A DNA stretch of 20,182 nucleotides, taken from positions 1 to 20,182 of the forward strand of contig CABTZE010000019.1 of assembly GCA_902489215.1 (NCBI GenBank). The letters are read 5' to 3'. The translations under genes and the position numbers were made by a program. This DNA comes from an uncultured Brevibacterium sp. (GTDB taxonomy: Bacteria; Actinomycetota; Actinomycetes; Actinomycetales; Brevibacteriaceae). The stretch's first letter is position 1. The number at the start of each line of letters is the position of its first letter. The notes beneath the pieces are model-generated. The model did not search any database. It saw nothing but the letters and a program-made list of their open reading frames with translations, and was not told where the DNA came from. Below, in pieces: positions 7,529 to 14,236 of this stretch.

Positions 7529-7544
7529 CGTTTCAGAGGGGAAG

Positions 7545-9851
7545 ATGACTCAACAGCCACACTCAGGTTCCGGTCGACGCGGACTCAGCCGTCGCTTTGC
7601 TTTTTGGACGGCGCGCGCGCAGAACAGCCCACAGACGCCGAAAGTCCTGGCCCCGCTGCTGCAGATCGTCAAGGAAAACCATCCGAAGCTCGACACGGAC
7701 GTGATCCTCCGGGCATACCGTTTGGCTGACAAAGCCCACAAGGGGCAGATGCGCCGAAGCGGCGACCCCTACATCACGCACCCCGTAGCGGTGGCGACGA
7801 TCCTTGCAGAGATCGGCATGCCGCCCATTACGCTCGCGGCTGCGCTGCTGCACGATGTCGTGGAAGACACCGACTATTCGCTTGACTATGTGCGCGAAGA
7901 ATTCGGCGACGAAATCGCTGTCATGGTCGACGGCGTCACAAAGCTCGACAAGATCGAGTACGGGCAGGCCACCCAGGCCGAAACGGTGCGCAAAATGGTA
8001 ATCGCCATGTCGCGCGATATCCGGGTGCTCGTCATAAAACTTGCCGACCGACTGCACAACGCGCGCACGTGGAAGTACGTTTCCCCTGAATCCTCATCGC
8101 GCAAGGCACGCGAAACCCTTGACATCTACGCACCCTTGGCTCACCGCCTGGGTATGAACACCATCAAGTGGGAGCTTGAGGACCTGTCCTTCCAGGTGCT
8201 CTACCCGAAGGTGTATTCCGAGGTTGTGCGCCTGGTGGCCGAACGCACTCCCGAACGCGACAAATATTTGGGCATTGTCGCCAAGGAACTCGGCGCGGAA
8301 CTTGCTGAAGCGCACATTGACGCCGACATCACCGGCAGGCCCAAGCACTACTACTCGATCTACCAGAAGATGGTCGTCCGCGGCCACGACTTCGAAGACA
8401 TCTACGACCTCGTGGGCGTTCGCGTGCTGGTTGAAACCGTCCGCGAATGCTATGCGGTCCTCGGCCTTGTCCACTCGCACTGGAGTCCGGTTGCCGGCCG
8501 CTTCAAGGACTACATCGCGATGCCGAAGTTCAACATGTACCAAAGCCTGCACACGACCGTGATCGGCCCGTACGGCAAACCTGTTGAAATTCAGATCCGC
8601 ACCCGCGAAATGCACCGCAGGGCCGAATTCGGTGTTGCAGCCCACTGGAAGTACAAGAACCGGGGCGGCACTGCAGCGACTCTCGGGGCCGCCGGTGCGC
8701 GCACCGCGAAAGTCGGCGACGGCGGTGAAGTCGACCAGGTGGCGTGGCTGCGCCAGCTGATGGACTGGCAGAAGGACGTCCAGGACCCTGATGAATTCCT
8801 CGACAGCCTGCGCTATCAGGTCAGTGCTCAGGACGTCTATGCCTTCACACCGAAGGGCGACATCATTTCGCTTCCGTCCGGTGCAACACCGGTCGACTTC
8901 GCCTACACCGTGCACACCGAGGTGGGGCACAAGACAATCGGTGCCCGGGTCAACGGGCGACTGCTGCCGCTGGACACCCCGCTGAACAACGGGGACGTTG
9001 TTGAGATCCTCACCTCGAAAGACGAAAACGCCGGCCCCAGCCGCGACTGGCTGACGTTCGTCGCATCGGCGCGCGCACGCAACAAGATTCGCCAGTGGTT
9101 CTCCAAGGAACGCCGGGAAGAAGCAATTGAAACCGGCCGTGAACAGCTGGCCCGGGCCATGCGGCGACACCACTTGTCTGCTGAAAGGCTCATGAGCAGC
9201 GAAGCGCTCGAGGCCGTCACCACAGGACAGCACTTCGATGATGTTTCCGCTCTCTACGCGGCTATTGGCAACGGCACGATCTCTGCTGCTCACGTGGTTG
9301 ATCTGCTGGCTCGGGAAGTCGACAACGACACCGAAGACGTCGAAGAGACCGCACCCATCCTGCCTTCGAACGCCTCCGGACGTTCCCGCGGTCACCATTC
9401 CTCCACCTCGGGCGTGCGAGTCAAAGGCGTTGACGACATCCTGATCAAACTCGCACGCTGCTGCACCCCGGTTCCCGGCGACGACATCATCGGCTGGGTG
9501 ACCCGCGGTGACGGAGTGTCGGTGCACAGGACTGACTGCCGCAACGTCGCTCAGCTGAAGGCCTCGCCCGAACGCATCATCGACGTTGAGTGGGTCGGCG
9601 ATGCTCGCGGCGTCTACCTGGTGCAGATTCAGGTTGAAGCCCTTGACCGGGCGGGTCTGCTGTCCGACATCACGAAGGTTCTCACCGACAATCACGTCAA
9701 CATCCTGTCGGCGACGATCGCCACGTCGAAGGCACGCGTTGCACAGTCGCGCTTCGTCTTCGAAATGGGCGACTCGGGCCATCTGGAGACGGTTCTCAAC
9801 GCCGTGCGCAAGGTAGACGGAGTTTTCGACGTCTACCGCATTACCGGCTAG
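7545..9851 (+). CDS. rel: Bifunctional (p)ppGpp synthetase/hydrolase (Rel/RSH family)
   Basis: The 768-residue enzyme makes and degrades the alarmone (p)ppGpp and is full length. The hydrolase domain has H79 (ITHP), the pair HDVVED at 103-108 and D168 in LADRLHNAR, so it looks active. The synthetase domain has HYYSIYQKM at 268-276, the RFKD motif at 319-322 (the RxKD form of bifunctional enzymes, not ExDD of RelA), YQSLHTTV at 332-339 and PVEIQIRT with E348. A TGS domain (VYAFTPKGDIISLP) starts at 431, a Cys motif follows (RCCTPVPGDDIIG at 638-650, plus H661 and C665), and an ACT domain fills 690-768. The ribosome binding site GAGGGG at 7536-7541 is unusually close to the ATG. It is convergent with the minus-strand gene at 9892. 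Confidence 0.97.
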   Translation: MTQQPHSGSGRRGLSRRFAFWTARAQNSPQTPKVLAPLLQIVKENHPKLDTDVILRAYRLADKAHKGQMRRSGDPYITHPVAVATILAEIGMPPITLAAALLHDVVEDTDYSLDYVREEFGDEIAVMVDGVTKLDKIEYGQATQAETVRKMVIAMSRDIRVLVIKLADRLHNARTWKYVSPESSSRKARETLDIYAPLAHRLGMNTIKWELEDLSFQVLYPKVYSEVVRLVAERTPERDKYLGIVAKELGAELAEAHIDADITGRPKHYYSIYQKMVVRGHDFEDIYDLVGVRVLVETVRECYAVLGLVHSHWSPVAGRFKDYIAMPKFNMYQSLHTTVIGPYGKPVEIQIRTREMHRRAEFGVAAHWKYKNRGGTAATLGAAGARTAKVGDGGEVDQVAWLRQLMDWQKDVQDPDEFLDSLRYQVSAQDVYAFTPKGDIISLPSGATPVDFAYTVHTEVGHKTIGARVNGRLLPLDTPLNNGDVVEILTSKDENAGPSRDWLTFVASARARNKIRQWFSKERREEAIETGREQLARAMRRHHLSAERLMSSEALEAVTTGQHFDDVSALYAAIGNGTISAAHVVDLLAREVDNDTEDVEETAPILPSNASGRSRGHHSSTSGVRVKGVDDILIKLARCCTPVPGDDIIGWVTRGDGVSVHRTDCRNVAQLKASPERIIDVEWVGDARGVYLVQIQVEALDRAGLLSDITKVLTDNHVNILSATIATSKARVAQSRFVFEMGDSGHLETVLNAVRKVDGVFDVYRITG

Positions 9852-9864
9852 ACGCCGGGTGACG

Positions 9865-9890
9865 CTGGCTTTCAGCCGGATTCTGTCTTT
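9865..9890 (+). terminator. Possible terminator after rel
   Basis: CTGGCT at 9865-9870 pairs with AGCCGG at 9874-9879 (one G-T pair) across a TTC loop, followed by the T-rich stretch ATTCTGTCTTT. It fills the 40-base gap between the convergent rel and AbiEi-like genes. Confidence 0.4.
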
Positions 9891-9891
9891 G

Positions 9892-10461
9892 TCATAGACC
9901 CGCGTGCGAGGCGGGGTCAACTGAGCGCAGGAGCCTGCGGATCTCGACAACCCCGGGACGGCGAAAGGAATCTTCCGCCAGCGCCGCCAAAGCCCTGCGG
10001 TGCTGCGGGGCTGTGGGAGCGAGCACTGAACGCGCGGCCCGTTTGCGCTGCGTGAGGTCCTCGATCGGCAGAATGCAGTCGACGACAAGGTCGAACAGCG
10101 TCTTGAGCGGTTCTGTCACCCGGCAGTCGCCGAACTCCCTGTACTCGTCGCCGCAGAGACTTCGTTCCCACACCGCTGTGCCGTCGGGTACTCGGCGCAC
10201 GCGTCTTCTGAGAAGAGTTGTGACGTCCAGAAGTGCCGGAGCCTGTGCGCTGCCCCACCACACCCAGTGTGCAGCCGCGTGGGAAAAAACTGTCCCGTGA
10301 ATCGGCGGGGTGCCGAGAGCGGCGGCGCGCAGCTTGGGAGTCAGCGCCGTTCCCGCGCGAATCCACGCGGTTTCTGTCAGCTGTACCAGCAGGCCGTCGC
10401 GCCTGAGCGCATACAGCTGGAGTGCGCTCAGCGGCTGCCCGGTGCGAATGATCGTGTTCAT
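9892..10461 (-). CDS. AbiEi-antitoxin-like protein, orphan
   Basis: A 189-residue protein that resembles the AbiEi/type IV antitoxin group found as single genes in many actinobacteria. The N-terminal part (QPLSALQLYALRRDGLLVQL) looks like a winged-helix half, then AWIRAGTALTPKLRAAAL. HGTVFSHAAAHWVWWG near residues 55-70 and CRVTEPLKTLFDLV near 113-126 correspond to the serine-histidine and RTLxDL-like segments of that group. The middle is Arg-rich (TTLLRRRVRRV). The assignment rests on recalled motifs and is tentative; DNA binding is an inference. No AbiEii nucleotidyltransferase lies beside it. The ATG at 10461 is supported by GGAAAG upstream on the minus strand. It is convergent with rel and insulated from the DUF349 gene by a terminator. 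Confidence 0.6.
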   Translation of the reverse strand: MNTIIRTGQPLSALQLYALRRDGLLVQLTETAWIRAGTALTPKLRAAALGTPPIHGTVFSHAAAHWVWWGSAQAPALLDVTTLLRRRVRRVPDGTAVWERSLCGDEYREFGDCRVTEPLKTLFDLVVDCILPIEDLTQRKRAARSVLAPTAPQHRRALAALAEDSFRRPGVVEIRRLLRSVDPASHAGL

Positions 10462-10481
10462 GCATCCACTTTCCGCAGTGG

Positions 10482-10487
10482 AGCCTA
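10482..10487 (-). promoter_or_regulatory. Weak -10 candidate for the AbiEi-like gene
   Basis: On the minus strand TAGGCT lies 20 bases before the ATG at 10461, just after the terminator of the upstream DUF349 gene. It has the TAnnnT pattern but no recognisable -35, which would fall in the terminator stem. Confidence 0.25.
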
Positions 10488-10533
10488 GTGAAACAAGAGG
10501 CCCCCGAAAGCTGTGGATAACTTTCGGGGGCCT
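10488..10533 (-). terminator. Strong terminator of the DUF349 gene
   Basis: Read on the minus strand, AGGCCCCCGAAAG (10533-10521) pairs perfectly with CTTTCGGGGGCCT (10510-10498) over a 10-base loop, followed by CTTGTTTCAC. The 13-bp stem and T-containing tail sit 30 bases after the DUF349 stop and before the AbiEi-like gene. On the plus strand the hairpin is followed by GCTTCGG, a poorer tail. Confidence 0.8.
10512..10520 (-). promoter_or_regulatory. DnaA-box sequence in the terminator loop
   Basis: The minus strand reads TTATCCACA, identical to the high-affinity E. coli DnaA box and one base from the actinobacterial form TTGTCCACA. It occupies nine of the ten loop bases of the hairpin. A single site may be chance. 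Confidence 0.35.
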
Positions 10534-10562
10534 GCTTCGGCTGAACGTACGGTCAGCGGATG

Positions 10563-11909
10563 TCAGCTGAAATCAGCGGCTGTGCGGCGCAGCTGTTCGA
10601 GCCACTGTTCCTTGGTGGCGAGCTCGTCGCGCAGCTTTGCCGCCGCTGCTGAATCACCGTCAGCTTCGGCCTTGTCGGCTTTTTCCTTCAGCTGGGCGGT
10701 CTGCTGTTCAAGCTGTGCGAGCATGCCGGAGGCACGGTCCTGCTTGTCGGGGTCGGTGCGCTTCCATTCGGCCTGTTCGGCGTCTTCGATTGCACGTTCG
10801 ACTTCGCGCAGTCCGTTTTCCATGCGGCTGATGTCAGCGCGGGGGACCGGACCGGCTTCTTCCCACTTGTCCTGGATGGTGCGCAGCTGCTGTTTGGCTT
10901 TCTTGTGGTCCTCAATCGGCAGAAGCGCCTTGGCCTGGGCCAGCAGCTCTTCCTTGACTTCGAGGTTGCCCCGGTACTCTTCGTCGCGTTCGGCCTGGTC
11001 GGCGCTGCGAGCTCCGAAGAATTTGTCCTGTGCCGAGCGGAAGCGCTCCCACAGTTTGTCGTCGTCCTTGCGCTGAGCGCGCGGCGAGGCCTTCCACTGG
11101 CTCATGAGTTCGCGGAAGCGGCTGCTGGTTTCACGCCATGCGGTCGAATCGGCAAGCTGTTCGGCTTCTTCGACGATCTTCTCTTTGATCTTCTTGCCTT
11201 CGGCGCTGCGCTTGTCGAGTTCGGCGAAGAACTCGCGGCGCATCTTCTCAAAGGATCCGCGGGCCTTTTTGAAGCGCTCCCACAGTTCGGTGTCCTGGGC
11301 GCGGGGAATGCGGGGGAAGCTCTTCTGGATGTCCTTCCATTCGTCGAAGAGCTCGTTCATCTTCGCCGAGGTGTTCTTCCAGTGGATGCTGCCGGGAGCC
11401 TGGGCGATGAGCTCTTCTGCCCGCTCAATGACCGTCATGCGCTTCTGCACGCCTTCTTCGCGCGCCTTTTCGTGGTCTGCAGCCTGTTCTTTCGCGGCTT
11501 CCTTCGCACGCTTTTCGAGCGTGTCGAGGCGCTCCTTCAAGCCTTCGACATCGCCGACCACACGAGCTTCGTCAAGGTCGGTCCGCGCTTTTTCGACCGA
11601 GCGGATGATGTCATCGGCCTTTGTGCCGGCGGCCAGGCGCTCTTCCAGCAGATCAACGGCCGATGCGTGCTCGAGGAAGCGGCGCGCGTAGAACTCAAGC
11701 GCCTGCTCTTTTGAAGCCGACGGGTATTGGCCGACAACAACCTCGCCTTTCGAGGTGGTCAGATACACATTGCCTTCGTCGTCTGCGCGTCCACAGTTCA
11801 TAGCCGCAATAAGTGCCTCTGAGCTGGGCTGAGCGGGTGCTGCTGCGGCGGCTGGGCGAGGAGCCGGCTTGGGGACGGGGCGCGGCTTGGGAGCGGGTGA
11901 GTCGGTCAT
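10563..11909 (-). CDS. DUF349 repeat protein, coiled-coil rich
   Basis: A 448-residue cytosolic protein with no signal peptide. A Pro/Ala/Lys-rich tail covers residues 4-28, followed by a small conserved segment with MNCGRADDEGNVYL near 37-50. The rest is highly charged helix. DUF349-type units repeat the pattern W-K at the start and LWERF(K/R)-A-F later, seen at about 176-228 (SIHWKNTS to LWERFKKARGSF) and 257-298 (TAWRETSS to LWERFRSAQDKFF), with a divergent unit near 328-384 (LLPIEDHKKA to WKRTDP). The C terminus is a long coiled coil. The function of DUF349 is unknown to me. The frame is open up to 12077, but the ATG at 11909 is preferred: it follows GAAGG on the minus strand and the upstream residues look non-coding. 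A strong terminator follows the stop. Confidence 0.9.
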   Translation of the reverse strand: MTDSPAPKPRPVPKPAPRPAAAAAPAQPSSEALIAAMNCGRADDEGNVYLTTSKGEVVVGQYPSASKEQALEFYARRFLEHASAVDLLEERLAAGTKADDIIRSVEKARTDLDEARVVGDVEGLKERLDTLEKRAKEAAKEQAADHEKAREEGVQKRMTVIERAEELIAQAPGSIHWKNTSAKMNELFDEWKDIQKSFPRIPRAQDTELWERFKKARGSFEKMRREFFAELDKRSAEGKKIKEKIVEEAEQLADSTAWRETSSRFRELMSQWKASPRAQRKDDDKLWERFRSAQDKFFGARSADQAERDEEYRGNLEVKEELLAQAKALLPIEDHKKAKQQLRTIQDKWEEAGPVPRADISRMENGLREVERAIEDAEQAEWKRTDPDKQDRASGMLAQLEQQTAQLKEKADKAEADGDSAAAAKLRDELATKEQWLEQLRRTAADFS

Positions 11910-11938
11910 CGTCTGCCTTCGGTGTTGTCTGCAATACG

Positions 11939-11952
11939 GCGCCCGCGGGCGC
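11939..11952. repeat. 14-bp perfect GC palindrome in the DUF349 leader
   Basis: GCGCCCGCGGGCGC is a perfect palindrome 30 bases upstream of the DUF349 ATG, in the 220-base divergent region. It may be an operator or a leader structure, or a chance GC-rich run. Just upstream on the minus strand, TATGCT at 11969-11964 is a weak -10 candidate for the DUF349 gene. Confidence 0.4.
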
Positions 11953-12116
11953 GAAACACTGCCAGCATAGCGATTCTTCGGCTTTTCTGTGCGGTTCTTG
12001 TGGACTGTTCGGCAGCTTGGACAGTGATTTGCTCTGCCAGGCTGCGCTTGCTGCCTTTTTATTGTGTGCTCCCGCACCGGTGTCGGACCCGCTGTGCGGC
12101 ATGTCTAAGCAGTCAC

Positions 12117-12122
12117 TAGACT
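12117..12122 (+). promoter_or_regulatory. -10 element of a probably leaderless gene
   Basis: TAGACT (within ACTAGACT) ends only seven bases before the ATG at 12130. The expected start of transcription, about seven bases after the -10, coincides with the first base of the ATG. No ribosome binding site is present in the interval. Confidence 0.6.
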
Positions 12123-12129
12123 GTCGCCT

Positions 12130-12780
12130 ATGCGCATCCTCAATTCGGAAGCCCCTTTCCTGGGAGTCAACTGCTACGCGGTTGCTGCGGACAGCGGCAG
12201 CGACTGCGTGCTGGTCGACGCCGGATACGGCAATACGGATGCTCTCGCCGCCGGTCTGCAGCAGCACGGCCTGACTCCCGTCGCTGTTCTGCTGACCCAT
12301 GGTCACGTCGATCACGTGCTGGGTCTGCCCGACTACATGCGGCATTGGGATGTTCCCGTCTGGCTGCACGAAGCTGATGTCTACCGGCTCGACGATCCCG
12401 CATCAACCATGTCGGCACAGTTCCAGCCGATGCTCGCAGATGTTCTGCAGGGATGGGCCCCACCGAAGCCCGAATCCTTTGCCGACGGCCATGCGTGGGA
12501 TCTTGCCGGTCTGCAGATTTCTGCTCATCATCTTCCGGGGCATACCGAGGGTTCAACGGTCTTCTCGGTCACTGACGGTTCCGACAGGGTCTACTTCAGC
12601 GGTGATGTCCTGTTTGCCGGATCCATTGGCCGGACAGACCTTCCCGGGGGAGACCACGCCACCATGCAGAAGTCTCTGGCTGCTCTGCGCACATTCACGC
12701 CAGCGCCCGTGTACCCGGGACACGGCCCAGGCACCGAACTTTCCCACGAAGTCGCCACCAACCCCTTCCTTGTCGGCTGA
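12130..12780 (+). CDS. Metallo-beta-lactamase fold hydrolase, glyoxalase II-like
   Basis: The 216-residue cytosolic protein has a full set of metal ligands: HGHVDH at 57-62 (HxHxDH), H137 in PGHTEG, D159 in FSGDVLFAGSIGRTDLPGG, and H198 in PGHGPGT. The FAGSIGRTD stretch is typical of the glyoxalase II-like branch that hydrolyses thioesters; the true substrate is unknown. The N terminus MRILNSEAPFLGVNCYAV fits the family start, so the ATG is trusted even though no ribosome binding site precedes it. A -10 box ends seven bases upstream, suggesting a leaderless mRNA. The gene stands before hisS, as its relative does in Mycobacterium (Rv2581c, recalled). hisS begins 47 bases after its stop and may share the transcript. 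Confidence 0.93.
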   Translation: MRILNSEAPFLGVNCYAVAADSGSDCVLVDAGYGNTDALAAGLQQHGLTPVAVLLTHGHVDHVLGLPDYMRHWDVPVWLHEADVYRLDDPASTMSAQFQPMLADVLQGWAPPKPESFADGHAWDLAGLQISAHHLPGHTEGSTVFSVTDGSDRVYFSGDVLFAGSIGRTDLPGGDHATMQKSLAALRTFTPAPVYPGHGPGTELSHEVATNPFLVG

Positions 12781-12827
12781 GTCCGACCCAATCTTTTCCG
12801 AACTACGGATTTTCAAGGAGCACTGTC

Positions 12828-14171
12828 ATGTCCAAAGCCGCAAAGCTGTCGGGGTTCCCCGAATGGCTTCCGCAGGACCGGATCATCGAGGAGCGCGTCC
12901 TCGATCTGCTCAAGCACACTTTTGAACTCAACGGCTTTGCAGCAGTCAATGTGCGCGCCGTTGAACCGCTTTCGATCCTCGCCAAAGACGGTGAGATCGA
13001 CAAAGAGATCTTCGCCCTCGGGCGGCTGCACTCGGAGGGCAGAGAGCGCAACCCGCTGGGCCTGCACTTCGACCTGACCGTGCCGACCGCACGCTACGTG
13101 CTTGAGAATGCCGGTCACCTGAACTTCCCGTTCAAGCGCTACTCGATTCAGCCGGTGTGGCGCGGTGAGCGCCCGCAGGACGGCCGCTTCCGCGAGTTCA
13201 TTCAGGCTGATATCGACGTCATCGGCGATGAAGTCCTCGCCGACCACTTCGAAGTCGAGATCCCGCTGGTCATGGTGCAGGCGTTCGACGCTCTGCGCGA
13301 ACTCGGGGTGCCGGAAGCGGGAATTGTTGCCAACAACCGCAAACTCCTCGAGGGCTTTGCCCGCGGACTGGGGCTGGAAGACGTCACCTCGGTCCTGCGC
13401 GCCATCGACAAGCTCGACAAGATCGGCCCGGAAAAGGTCGAAGAGCTGCTGATCGAAACCGCCGGCGCAGACCAAGCACAGGCCAAGCAGTGCCTGCGCC
13501 TGGCCGAAATCGAATCGGGCACTTCGGCATTTGCAGAAGACGTCATCGCCCTCGGCGTTGAACACCCGCTGCTGGATGAGGGAATCGCCACGCTCGTCGC
13601 GCTTCTCGATTCGGCCAACCGTCTGCACCCGGGTGCCGTTAAGGCCCAGCTCAAGATCGCCCGCGGTCTCGACTACTACACCGGGACCGTGTACGAAACC
13701 TTCCTCAAAGGCCACGAATCCCTGGGCTCGGTTGCCTCCGGCGGTCGCTACGACGCCCTGGCCAAAACCGACAAGAAGGTCTACCCGGGCGTGGGCATGT
13801 CGCTCGGGGTCTCCCGCCTCATGTCACGCCTGATCGGCGCTAACCGGACGCTCACGGCCACCCGGAGTGTGCCGACCGCAGTTCTTGTCGCCGTGACGGC
13901 AGAAGACCAGCGCGCAGAAGCTGATCAGATCGCCACGGCCCTGCGCCGGCGGGGCATTCCCGCCGACGTTTCCCCGTCGGCGGACAAGTTCGGCAAGCAG
14001 ATCCGCTTTGCCGAACGCCGGGGCATTCCCTTCGTATGGTTCCCATCGGCCGAAACCGGCAGCGAGGTCAAAGACATTCGGACCGGCGAACAGGTTTCTG
14101 CTGACCCGGACCTGTGGGCACCGCCCGAAGAGGACATCTGGCCCCGCGTGCTGCGCGTTGACGCCGAATGA
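12828..14171 (+). CDS. hisS: Histidyl-tRNA synthetase
   Basis: The 447-residue class II enzyme charges tRNA-His. Motif 2 is FKRYSIQPVWRGERPQ at 102-117, followed by GRFREFIQADIDVIG at 119-133. The HisA signature ARGLDYYTG is at 278-286, GGRYDAL at 305-311, and motif 3 GVGMSLGVSRL at 321-331. The C-terminal anticodon-binding domain begins near 349 (PTAVLVAV). The motif 2 wording REFxQxDID resembles eukaryotic-archaeal HisRS more than the E. coli or M. tuberculosis form (REF/RQF..QxGxExFG); I recall this divergent type in other actinobacteria such as Arthrobacter and Streptomyces. The start ATG has AAGGAG seven bases upstream. No T-box leader is seen. aspS follows after 65 bases with a candidate promoter. 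Confidence 0.95.
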   Translation: MSKAAKLSGFPEWLPQDRIIEERVLDLLKHTFELNGFAAVNVRAVEPLSILAKDGEIDKEIFALGRLHSEGRERNPLGLHFDLTVPTARYVLENAGHLNFPFKRYSIQPVWRGERPQDGRFREFIQADIDVIGDEVLADHFEVEIPLVMVQAFDALRELGVPEAGIVANNRKLLEGFARGLGLEDVTSVLRAIDKLDKIGPEKVEELLIETAGADQAQAKQCLRLAEIESGTSAFAEDVIALGVEHPLLDEGIATLVALLDSANRLHPGAVKAQLKIARGLDYYTGTVYETFLKGHESLGSVASGGRYDALAKTDKKVYPGVGMSLGVSRLMSRLIGANRTLTATRSVPTAVLVAVTAEDQRAEADQIATALRRRGIPADVSPSADKFGKQIRFAERRGIPFVWFPSAETGSEVKDIRTGEQVSADPDLWAPPEEDIWPRVLRVDAE

Positions 14172-14188
14172 ACCCGCGCCGTGACGGC

Positions 14189-14194
14189 TAAACT
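14189..14194 (+). promoter_or_regulatory. Possible aspS -10 element
   Basis: TAAACT matches TATAAT at 4 of 6 positions, ends 42 bases before the aspS GTG, and resembles the TAGACT boxes elsewhere in the window. No -35 at suitable spacing was found, so read-through from hisS is an alternative. Confidence 0.4.
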
Positions 14195-14236
14195 GAACAC
14201 AGACACCCTCGAAACAACCACCAAGGAGACCGCGCA

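Noticed and set aside
8094..10088. A 664-codon open frame on the minus strand opposite rel
   Set aside because: Same reason: it is antisense to the fully conserved Rel domains and also crosses the AbiEi-like gene in another frame.
11910..12077. An upstream extension of the DUF349 protein by 56 residues
   Set aside because: The extra residues look non-coding, and the internal ATG at 11909 has a good ribosome binding site.
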